Shown here: positions 1 through 5,669 of the stretch, piece after piece
How positions within the stretch are numbered: position 1 is the first letter of the stretch
Layout of the letters: every line of letters starts with the position of its first letter
NCBI GenBank assembly: GCA_903928045.1
Contig: CAIYPH010000914.1
Location: forward strand, 1-6,704
DNA from: an uncultured Rhodospirillales bacterium
Lineage (GTDB): Bacteria; Pseudomonadota; Alphaproteobacteria; Acetobacterales; Acetobacteraceae
Length of the DNA stretch: 6,704 nt
Direction: 5' to 3'
Program-made: the position numbers and the translations under genes
The notes under the pieces: model-generated
The model's database searches: none
The model's input: the letters and a program-made list of their open reading frames with translations, nothing else
What the model was told of the DNA's origin: nothing

Positions 1-11
1 AAAGTCGTTGA

Positions 12-29
12 CACGTTCCGAAACACGTG
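12..29. promoter_or_regulatory. Inverted repeat upstream of the ATP-grasp/Anbu operon, possible control site
   Basis: CACGT (12-16) and ACGTG (25-29) form a perfect 5-bp inverted repeat with 8 bp between them, and the right arm sits in the palindrome CACGTG (24-29). A TTGACA hexamer at 8-13 overlaps the left arm, but no matching -10 lies 16-18 bp downstream. The site is about 135 nt before the GTG start at 163. The rest of 1-162 shows no clear promoter. A regulatory role is only suggested by symmetry and position. Confidence 0.2.
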
Positions 30-162
30 CCGACCTCACTTTGCGCGGCGGCCGGGCGGTATTCGACCGGCTCGGCGCGCTGGCATAGAGACTTGCTCTG
101 GCTCTGGCCCGAGTCTTGCCTTAACGAATGCAGTGACTTGAACGTGGAGGCGGAGCGGCATC

Positions 163-1579
163 GTGGCATTCGATGAAATGCGCGGGATCGGCAAGGGCAA
201 GCGGGTGCGCGAGCCCTATCGTGGCGTGTCCGAATGGCTGGAAGGCCATACCGGCGAGGAACTGCACCGCAAGTCCAGCCAGGCGGAATCGATGTTCCGC
301 CGCACTGGCATCACCTTCGCCGTCTATGGCGCGCAGGAGGCGTCCGAGCGGCTGATCCCGTTCGACATCGTGCCGCGCATCATCAGCGCAGCCGAGTGGC
401 GCAAGCTCGCCGCCGGCATCGAGCAGCGGGTGCGCGCGCTCAATGCCTTCATGTATGACATCTACCACCGCCAGGAGATCCTGCGCGCCGGGCGCGTGCC
501 GGTGGACCTGGTGATCCAGAACGCGGCTTTCGTGCCGGAGATGATGGGCGCCGAACCGCCGCGGGGCATCTACTCCCACATCATGGGCATCGACATCGTG
601 CGCACCGGGGAGAACGAGTTCTCGGTGCTGGAGGACAACACGCGCACGCCCTCGGGGGTCTCCTACATGCTGGAGAACCGCGAGACGATGATGCACATGC
701 TGCCCGATCTCTTCCGCGCCAACCGCGTCGCCCCCGTCGAGCGCTACCCCGAGGACCTCCGGGCGACGCTGGAGAGCGTGGCGCCCTCCAATCTCGACCG
801 CGAACCCACCATCGCCGTGCTTACCCCCGGGCCTGCACAACTCCGCCTATTTCGAGCACTCCTTCCTCGCCGACCGCATGGGCGTCGAACTGGTCGAAGG
901 GCAGGACCTCGTGGTCACCGGCGGCCAGCTGATGATGAAGACCACCCAGGGGTTGAAGCAGGTCGACGTCGTCTACCGCCGCATCGACGATGACTTCCTC
1001 GACCCGCTGGTGTTCAACCGCGACAGCATGCTCGGCGTGCCCGGTATTTTCAACCTCTACCGCGCCGGCCGCGTCACCATCGTCAACGCCCCGGGCACCG
1101 GCATCGCCGACGACAAGTCGATCTACAGCTACGTGCCCGACATCATCGAGTTCTACACCGGCCGCCCGCCGATCCTGCAGAACGTGCACACCTATAACTG
1201 CCGCAAGCCCGACGAACTGACCTATGTGCTTGAGAACATGGCCGATCTCGTGGTGAAGGAGACGCATGGCTCCGGCGGCTACGGCATGCTGGTCGGTCCG
1301 GCCTCCACCAAGGCCAAGGTCGAGGAGTTCCGCGCCAAGGTGAAGGCCAACCCGCATGGCTACATCGCCCAGCCCACCCTGGCGCTCTCCACCTGCCCGA
1401 CCCTGACCAATGAGGGCCTCTCGCCCCGCCATGTCGATCTCCGGCCCTTCGTGCTGCTCGGCGACCGCATGCGCCTTACCCCCGGCGGCCTCACCCGCGT
1501 GGCCCTCACCAAGGGCTCCCTGGTGGTGAATTCCAGCCAGGGCGGCGGAACCAAAGACACCTGGGTGCTGGAGGAGTAG
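163..1579 (+). pseudogene. Circularly permuted ATP-grasp protein (DUF404/DUF407 type), split by a one-base frameshift
   Basis: This is the ATP-grasp ligase of the Anbu operon. The family is predicted to join a carboxylate to an amine, probably making a peptide or amide, using ATP in the cytoplasm. The first 223 codons (163-831) read as the normal N-terminal part, including EDNTRTPSGVSYMLENR (157-173) and the start of VLTPG. The protein then resumes one base later as [23 protein letters not shown] in the frame ending at TAG 1577-1579. Removing one base from the C5/G3 run at 824-831 restores 471 residues, about the family length. Later motifs are [17 protein letters not shown] (363-379, Gly-rich loop), [10 protein letters not shown] (422-431) and [17 protein letters not shown] at the C-terminus. 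Uncorrected, the first frame runs through an Arg/Pro-rich nonsense tail to a stop at 991-993. The second piece could only restart at ATG 878, which has no good ribosome site. The GTG start at 163 is supported by GGAGG at 146-150 and the family-like MAFDEM start. Family identity is firm; true mutation versus sequencing error is undecided. Confidence 0.9.
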
Positions 1580-1584
1580 GGACC

Positions 1585-2526
1585 ATGCTCGGCCGCACTG
1601 CGAACGACCTGTACTGGATGGCCCGCTACATGGAGCGGGCCGAGAAGATCGCCCGCCTCCTCGAGGTCGGCTACCGGTTGACCCTGCTGCCCCAGGAGGG
1701 CGGCAATTCCGAATGGCGCGCCACCTTGCGCAGCGCCGGCTGCGAGGCCGATTTCCTCGCCCGCCACCAGCGGGTGGAAACGGCCGGCGTCGTCAACTAC
1801 ATGCTGCTCGACAAGGATAATCCATCGAGCGTGCTCTCCTGCCTCACCACCGCCCGGCGCAACGCCCGCGCCCAGCGCACCGCCATCACGCGGGACATGT
1901 GGGAGAGCCTCAACGCCGCCTATCTCGACTACCCCGCCTTCGCCGCCGGCTGTCTCGCGGCCGGCGAGTTGCCCCAACTGCTCGACTGGATCCGCGATCG
2001 CTCGGCCCTGTTCCGCGGCGCCATGCTCAATACCATCCTGCGCAACGACACCTTCTACTTCACCCAGCTCGGCACCTTCATCGAACGGGCGGACAACACG
2101 GCCCGCATTCTCGATGTGAAATACTACGTCCTGCTGCCCGAGAACGAACTCGCCGGCGGCGGCGTCGACAGCACGCAGCTCTCCGCCATCCTGCGCTCGG
2201 TCTCCGCCCATCGCAGCTTCCGCTGGGTCTATCGCGACGCCTTCAAGCCCTGGCACATCGCGGATTTCCTCATCCTCAACCACGAAATGCCGCGCTCGCT
2301 GCGCTCCTGCTACATGGAGCTGGCGGCCAGCCTTGCCGGGCTCGCGGAGTCCTACGGTACCGTGGCGCCCTGCGCCGCCACCGCCGAATCCACCCTTCGG
2401 CAACTCCAGGGCGGCGACATGAAGCACATCCTGCAAGCCGGGCTGCATGACTTCCTGGTCGCGTTCATCGCGAACAACAACCGCCTGGCGAGTGAAATCG
2501 CCAGCGCCTACCATTTCAACGGCTGA
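1585..2526 (+). CDS. Alpha-E domain protein (DUF403)
   Basis: This 313-residue protein begins MLGRTANDLYWMARYMERAEKIARLLEV, the signature start of the alpha-E (DUF403) family. The family is all-helical and is almost always encoded beside, or fused to, circularly permuted ATP-grasp proteins. Its proposed role is as a partner of that enzyme in peptide or amide synthesis; no reaction of its own is established. The length matches the full single-domain family. Two similar helices are visible, YMERAEKIARLLEV (15-28) and FIERADNTARILDV (165-178), suggesting an internal duplication. Conserved-looking stretches also include RNDTFYFTQLGTFIER (153-168) and FKPWHIADFLILNHEMPRSLR (220-240). There is no signal peptide or membrane segment. 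The ATG lies 5 nt after the ATP-grasp stop, and its ribosome site (GGAGGAG, about 1570-1576) is made from the last codons of that gene, which indicates coupled translation. The reading frame is intact. Confidence 0.95.
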   Translation: MLGRTANDLYWMARYMERAEKIARLLEVGYRLTLLPQEGGNSEWRATLRSAGCEADFLARHQRVETAGVVNYMLLDKDNPSSVLSCLTTARRNARAQRTAITRDMWESLNAAYLDYPAFAAGCLAAGELPQLLDWIRDRSALFRGAMLNTILRNDTFYFTQLGTFIERADNTARILDVKYYVLLPENELAGGGVDSTQLSAILRSVSAHRSFRWVYRDAFKPWHIADFLILNHEMPRSLRSCYMELAASLAGLAESYGTVAPCAATAESTLRQLQGGDMKHILQAGLHDFLVAFIANNNRLASEIASAYHFNG

Positions 2527-2538
2527 TCGGCGGCGTCG

Positions 2539-3348
2539 ATGCGAATCTCGATCGAACACACCACCCGCTACCACTACACCTCGGAAGCCTCCTACAGCAT
2601 CCAGAGCCTGCGGCTCACCCCCTGCAGCTTCGAGGGCCAACGCGCGATCGACTGGCAGATCGTCTCCCACCCCACCGGCCGCCTCACCGAAACGCGGGAC
2701 GGCTTCGGCAACGCGCTGCATCTGCTCACCGTCGAGGGGCCACACCGCCTGGTGGAGATCACCGCCCGCGGCCATGTCGAGGTGGAGGACCGCGCCGGCC
2801 TGGTGCGCGGCCTCGCCGAAACCGTGCCGCTGCGCGTGTACCTCCGCCGCACCGCGCTCACCGCCCCCGACGCCGCGATCGAGGCGCTGGTGACCCCCAT
2901 TCCCCCGGGCGGCACGGTGCCCTGGCTGCATGATCTCATGGCCCGCATCCGCGACAAGGTCGAATACCGCACCGACGTCACCGGCGCCGAAACCACGGCC
3001 GCCGAGGCACTGGCGTCGGGGCAGGGGGTCTGCCAGGACCATGCTCATATTTTCATCGCCGCTGCCCGCGTTGCCGGCATTCCCGCCCGTTATGTGACGG
3101 GCTACCTGCTGATGGAGGCCGGCCCGGTCGAACCCGCCCACCACGCCTGGGCCGAAGCCTGGGTCGACGGGCTCGGCTGGATCGGCTTCGATGTCGCCAA
3201 TCTCATCTGCCCGACCGACCGCTACGTGCGGTTGGCGGCCGCGCTCGATGCGACCTATGCTGCCCCGATTCGAGGCTCGCGCCGTGGTGGCGGCGATGAG
3301 TCGCTCGAGGTTCACGTCCAGGTGCAGCAGCAAAGCCCGCAACAATGA
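2539..3348 (+). CDS. Transglutaminase-like cysteine peptidase with bacterial transglutaminase N-terminal domain
   Basis: This 269-residue protein starts MRISIEHTTRYHYTSEASYSIQSLRLTP, typical of the bacterial transglutaminase-like N-terminal beta domain (about 1-85). A transglutaminase core follows (about 125-235). The catalytic triad is visible: Cys165 in GQGVCQDHAH, His202 in HHAWAEAWV and Asp218 in GWIGFDVAN. The C-terminal pattern YAAPIRGSRRGGGDESLEVHV is also typical of this subgroup. Bacterial members usually act as cysteine peptidases or amide hydrolases rather than crosslinkers. In this operon the protein is predicted to cleave or transfer the product of the ATP-grasp enzyme. No signal peptide is present, so it should be cytoplasmic. 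It starts 12 nt after the alpha-E stop with only a weak ribosome site, so it probably depends on coupling. Its TGA stop overlaps the next start codon. The exact substrate is unknown. Confidence 0.95.
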   Translation: MRISIEHTTRYHYTSEASYSIQSLRLTPCSFEGQRAIDWQIVSHPTGRLTETRDGFGNALHLLTVEGPHRLVEITARGHVEVEDRAGLVRGLAETVPLRVYLRRTALTAPDAAIEALVTPIPPGGTVPWLHDLMARIRDKVEYRTDVTGAETTAAEALASGQGVCQDHAHIFIAAARVAGIPARYVTGYLLMEAGPVEPAHHAWAEAWVDGLGWIGFDVANLICPTDRYVRLAAALDATYAAPIRGSRRGGGDESLEVHVQVQQQSPQQ

Positions 3349-4076
3349 CCTACGCCGTCGCCCTTCGCCTCGATCAGGGTATCGTCTTCGCCGCCGATAC
3401 CCGCACCAACGCCGGCGTCGACAACATCTCGCGCTTCCGCAAGCTGCATTACTGGAACAAGCCCGGTGACCGCTCGCTTGTGCTGCTGACCGCCGGCAAC
3501 CTCGCCGTTACCCAGTCCGTCGTCAGCGTGCTGAACGAGCAGATGGAGGCCGAGCCCGACCCCAAACGCCCCACGCTCTTCACCGTCACCTCGATGTATC
3601 GCGCCGCCCGCCTGATCGGCTCCGCGGTGCGCGACATCCGCGATGTCGACGGCCCAGCCCTCGAAGCCAGCGCCGGATTCGCCGCCTCCTTCATCCTCGG
3701 CGGCCAGATCGGCAACGAGCCGCCGCGGCTGTTCCAGATCTACGCCGAGGGCAACTTCATCGAGGCAACGGACGACACGCCCTATCTGCAAATCGGCGAG
3801 CATAAATACGGCAAACCGATCCTCGACCGCGTCACCCAGTCCTCCATGCGCCTCGGCGAGGCCGCCAAGCTGATCCTGCTCTCCTTCGATTCCACCATGC
3901 GCTCCAACCTCTCGGTGGGCATGCCGATCGACCTCCTGGTCTACGAAACCGGGTCGCTCGACATCCGCCAGGTCCGCCGGATCGACAACGACGACGAATA
4001 CTTCCGTCGCCTTTCCAAGGCCTGGTCCGACGCGCTGCGCGGCTCGGTGGAGCGGATGGAGGAGTTCCAGGTCTAG
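3345..4076 (+). CDS. anbu: Anbu (ancestral beta subunit) proteasome-like Ntn hydrolase
   Basis: This 243-residue protein is a predicted proteasome-type protease of the Anbu family, whose solved members assemble into open-ring or helical particles of beta-subunit-like folds. It begins MTYAVALRLDQGIVFAADTRTNAGVDNISRFRKLH. After Met removal, Thr2 becomes the N-terminal nucleophile. Asp18 and Lys33 (17 and 32 in mature numbering) fit the expected catalytic partners of proteasome beta subunits. Other family-like stretches are SFILGGQIGNEPPRLFQIYAEGNFI (115-139), GEHKYGKPILDR (151-162) and SFDSTMRSNLSVGMPIDLLVY (180-200). There is no propeptide and no signal peptide. The ATG overlaps the transglutaminase TGA (ATGA, 3345-3348) and has no clear ribosome site of its own, so it is likely translated by coupling. 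No proteasome alpha subunit, ATPase or HslUV partner lies in the window. Peptidase activity of Anbu proteins has been hard to show, so the natural substrate remains open. Confidence 0.95.
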   Translation: MTYAVALRLDQGIVFAADTRTNAGVDNISRFRKLHYWNKPGDRSLVLLTAGNLAVTQSVVSVLNEQMEAEPDPKRPTLFTVTSMYRAARLIGSAVRDIRDVDGPALEASAGFAASFILGGQIGNEPPRLFQIYAEGNFIEATDDTPYLQIGEHKYGKPILDRVTQSSMRLGEAAKLILLSFDSTMRSNLSVGMPIDLLVYETGSLDIRQVRRIDNDDEYFRRLSKAWSDALRGSVERMEEFQV

Positions 4077-4082
4077 ACGATA

Positions 4083-4122
4083 GGCATGGGTGCGCGACCG
4101 CGCACGGACTTCAGGCCATGCC
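4083..4122. terminator. Nested inverted repeat between convergent genes, possible bidirectional terminator
   Basis: GGCATGG (4083-4089) pairs perfectly with CCATGCC (4116-4122). Inside it, GTGCGC (4090-4095) pairs with GCGCAC (4100-4105) around a GACC loop, leaving ten unpaired bases at 4106-4115. It begins 7 nt after the anbu stop. Its right side covers the stop end of the converging minus-strand gene. The position suits transcription termination for both. No T-tract follows on either side, so it is not a canonical intrinsic terminator; it could instead protect the 3' end of the RNA. Confidence 0.45.
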
Positions 4123-4497
4123 GGTTAGGAGCGATGCTGACAAGGATGCGGGCGACGGAGGCCCGCGGCCGACCGCGCAGAGCCTGAGTTTACGGCAGGG
4201 CAGGGGGATGGCGAGGGCGCGGCGATGGCGCGCGGGCAGCAGATGACCGGCCCGCCAGGGCGCCGGCCGCCATTCCCACTCCTCGATCGGCTCCAGTTCG
4301 AGCGTGATGGCGGACTCCGCCTCGAGCACCGCGGCGACGACCCCTTCGAGCTGTGTTGCCCGAGAGTACGCACCGCTCCGCCGCGCCCAGGCCCACATCG
4401 GGCAGAGCACTGCGTATAGCAGCACACCCAGCATTCCGCCGAGCAGGGCGGTGATGCCGGGAGCGTGCTTGCTCGGCAGGGCGGTCGATCGGGGCAT
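4111..4497 (-). CDS. Hypothetical small membrane-anchored protein
   Basis: This is a 128-residue protein that I do not recognise. After a short polar start (MPRSTALPSKHAPG) there is one strong hydrophobic segment, about residues 14-37 (ITALLGGMLGVLLYAVLCPMWAW), followed by Arg-Arg. That predicts a single membrane span near the N-terminus. A Glu-rich, Trp-containing stretch comes next (EAESAITLELEPIEEWEWRP, 59-78), then a basic, Pro-rich tail. Third codon positions are mostly G or C, as in the neighbouring real genes, while the competing minus frame (from 4511) gives a Cys/Pro/Arg-rich nonsense protein. A good promoter lies just upstream (4532-4560), putting the start about 28 nt downstream of the expected transcript start. 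GGAG lies 13 nt before the ATG, a somewhat long spacing. It converges on anbu, so it is not part of that operon. Identity as a real gene is likely but not certain. Confidence 0.6.
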   Translation of the reverse strand: MPRSTALPSKHAPGITALLGGMLGVLLYAVLCPMWAWARRSGAYSRATQLEGVVAAVLEAESAITLELEPIEEWEWRPAPWRAGHLLPARHRRALAIPLPCRKLRLCAVGRGPPSPASLSASLLTGMA

Positions 4498-4519
4498 CCT
4501 TGCTTCGTCACTCCATATG

Positions 4520-4543
4520 GTTCATAAAGAACATATAAAGAAC
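4520..4543. repeat. 9-bp tandem direct repeat and short palindrome over the promoter, candidate operator
   Basis: ATAAAGAAC occurs twice, at 4524-4532 and 4535-4543, with an 11-bp period, about one helical turn. The first copy also forms the palindrome GTTC-ATAAA-GAAC (4520-4532), with near-symmetric ATAT flanks. Together they cover the -10 element and expected start site of the minus-strand promoter, so a bound protein there would block or modulate transcription. The regulator is unknown, and a role is inferred only from position and symmetry. Confidence 0.35.
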
Positions 4544-4560
4544 TGATGGATGATAGTCAA
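4532..4560 (-). promoter_or_regulatory. Sigma70-type promoter for the minus-strand small membrane protein gene
   Basis: Read on the minus strand, TTGACT (plus positions 4560-4555, five of six matches to the -35 consensus) is followed after exactly 17 bp by TATATG (4537-4532, matching the first four bases of the -10 consensus). Transcription would start near 4525, about 28 nt before the ATG at 4497. It lies in an AT-rich island that stands out from the GC-rich surroundings. Confidence 0.55.
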
Positions 4561-4561
4561 G

Positions 4562-4598
4562 CGTGATTTCCTCATTTTGGAAAAATTTCTTGATCACG
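4562..4598. repeat. AT-rich inverted repeats between divergent genes
   Basis: CGTGAT (4562-4567) and ATCACG (4593-4598) form a perfect 6-bp inverted repeat separated by 25 nt. Inside it TTTCC (4567-4571) and GGAAA (4579-4583) can pair around a seven-base loop. The stretch lies just upstream of the minus-strand -35 element and about 70 nt before the + strand gene at 4669. It could be a control site for either divergent gene. I found no convincing -35/-10 pair for the + strand gene here, so its promoter is not located. Confidence 0.25.
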
Positions 4599-4668
4599 GG
4601 GCGCCCGCCTTGCCCTCGGCGCGCTCGTGGTCAATCCTGCCGAACTCCCCCGTTCCACGAGGACCCCC

Positions 4669-5646
4669 ATGGCCGACCTGAAGATTACCCTCGCCTGCGC
4701 TGACTATGCCCGCGTCATGCCGCTCGCCACCGGCGCGGTGAAGCCGCAGGGGATCGAACTCACCATGGCGCTAGGTGACAGCGGCTCCTGGCCGAAGCGG
4801 GCCAATGCGTTGAGCCTCGCCGCCCGTTCCCCCGATGTGGATGGCGGCGAATGGTCTTGCGCGCAGCATCTCTATGCGGTCGATCGGGGTGACCAAATGA
4901 ATGTCGGCCTGCCCATTTTCCCGCTGCGCAACTTCACGGCGCGCGACATCTATGTGCGCAAGGGCGGCCCGATCCGCTCCATCGCCGATCTCAAGGGCGC
5001 CCGCGTCGGCTCCTACAGCTACACTGCCTCGGGCAGCATCTGGTACCGCCACCTCCTGCGCCATCTCGGCGCGCCGCCCGAGAGCTTCACCTGGTGGATC
5101 GGCAATATCGATGCCCCGTGGTCGGCGCCGTTCGACCAGAAACTGCCGGAGGGGGTGTTCAACGCGCCGGCCGACCGCTCACTGTCGAGCATGCTGATCG
5201 ACGGCGAATTGGACGCCATCCTCTCGCCGCCACGGCCCGAGCGCTATCACCCCGTGCATGGCCCGATTGCGCGACTGTTCCCGGATTTCCGCCCGGTGGA
5301 GGAGGGGTATTTCACCGCCACGCGCTGCTTCCCGCCGCAGCACCTTATCGTCATCCGCCGCGCGCTGTTCGAGGCGAACCCCTGGATCGCCAAATCCCTC
5401 ACCGACGCCTTCGCCGCCGCCGAGGCGATGTTCGTCGCCTCCATCCGCGGCTTCCCCTATGCCACGCCGTGGCTGGAGGAGGAGTTGGAGAAGACCATCG
5501 CCGCCATGGGGACGGACTTCCACCCCGTCGGCTATGACGCCTGCGCTCACGAGATCGACGCCTTCGCCGCCGAAGCCCACCGCATGGGCTTCACCGCGAA
5601 AAGATTGACGTCGGCCGATTATTTTGCGGATTATCTGGCTGCTTAG
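4669..5646 (+). CDS. 4,5-dihydroxyphthalate decarboxylase-like / substrate-binding-like protein
   Basis: This 325-residue protein resembles the 4,5-dihydroxyphthalate decarboxylase family, which shares the periplasmic binding protein fold and is often labelled an ABC substrate-binding protein. Family-like features are the start MADLKITLACADYARVMPLATGAVKPQGIEL, the RSIADLKGARVGSYSYTASGSIWYRHLL stretch (103-130), SSMLIDGELDAILSPPRP (173-190), LFPDFRPVEEGYF (203-215), the HLIVIRRALFEANPWIAKSL region (225-244) and MGTDFHPVGYDACAHEIDAF (280-299). No signal peptide is present, which argues for a cytoplasmic enzyme rather than a secreted binding protein. I chose ATG 4669 because GAGGA (4659-4663) lies 5 nt upstream and the family-like sequence begins there; an in-frame GTG at 4627 has no ribosome site and adds 14 unrelated residues. 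The part at 36-75 looks divergent from what I recall of the family. The MFS gene 23 nt downstream suggests a shared substrate. Family is fairly sure; decarboxylase activity and substrate are not. Confidence 0.8.
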   Translation: MADLKITLACADYARVMPLATGAVKPQGIELTMALGDSGSWPKRANALSLAARSPDVDGGEWSCAQHLYAVDRGDQMNVGLPIFPLRNFTARDIYVRKGGPIRSIADLKGARVGSYSYTASGSIWYRHLLRHLGAPPESFTWWIGNIDAPWSAPFDQKLPEGVFNAPADRSLSSMLIDGELDAILSPPRPERYHPVHGPIARLFPDFRPVEEGYFTATRCFPPQHLIVIRRALFEANPWIAKSLTDAFAAAEAMFVASIRGFPYATPWLEEELEKTIAAMGTDFHPVGYDACAHEIDAFAAEAHRMGFTAKRLTSADYFADYLAA

Positions 5647-5669
5647 GCCGAAAAGGCGAGGGGGACACG

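Noticed and set aside
8..36. TTGACA at 8-13 as a promoter for the four-gene operon
   Set aside because: No -10-like hexamer lies 16-18 bp downstream; the sequence there is GC-rich (around CGACCT).
2..88. Open + strand stretch ending in TAG 86-88 (ending VFDRLGALA), possibly the tail of an upstream gene
   Set aside because: Only 28 codons are visible, third positions are mixed and another frame is also open. There is no recognisable domain, so it cannot be told from chance.
89..116. AGACT/AGTCT inverted repeat and a tandem GCTCTG pair upstream of the ATP-grasp gene
   Set aside because: The stem is only five bases with an 18-nt loop and the tandem repeat is only two short units; both are likely by chance.
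121..840. A 239-codon minus-strand open frame opposite the ATP-grasp N-terminal part
   Set aside because: It is the mirror of a strongly coding + strand gene, with a His/Ala/Arg-rich composition and no recognisable motifs.
1360..3345. A 661-codon open frame on the minus strand, antisense to the alpha-E and transglutaminase genes
   Set aside because: It lies opposite two well-recognised genes. Its translation is low-complexity, rich in Gly, Ala, Val, Asp and Glu, with no family I recognise. Long antisense open frames are expected in GC-rich codon-biased DNA.
4225..4546. Short + strand frames across the region of the minus-strand membrane protein gene
   Set aside because: They lack ribosome sites and give Pro/Arg-rich products, while the minus frame shows a membrane span, coding-like third positions and a promoter.
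4578..4595. Possible sigma54-like promoter (TTGG ... TTGA) before the + strand gene
   Set aside because: The invariant GC of the -12 element is missing at the required spacing.
4627..4668. Upstream GTG start for the decarboxylase-like protein
   Set aside because: There is no ribosome site before 4627 and the extra 14 residues do not look like the family. ATG 4669 has GAGGA at a good distance.
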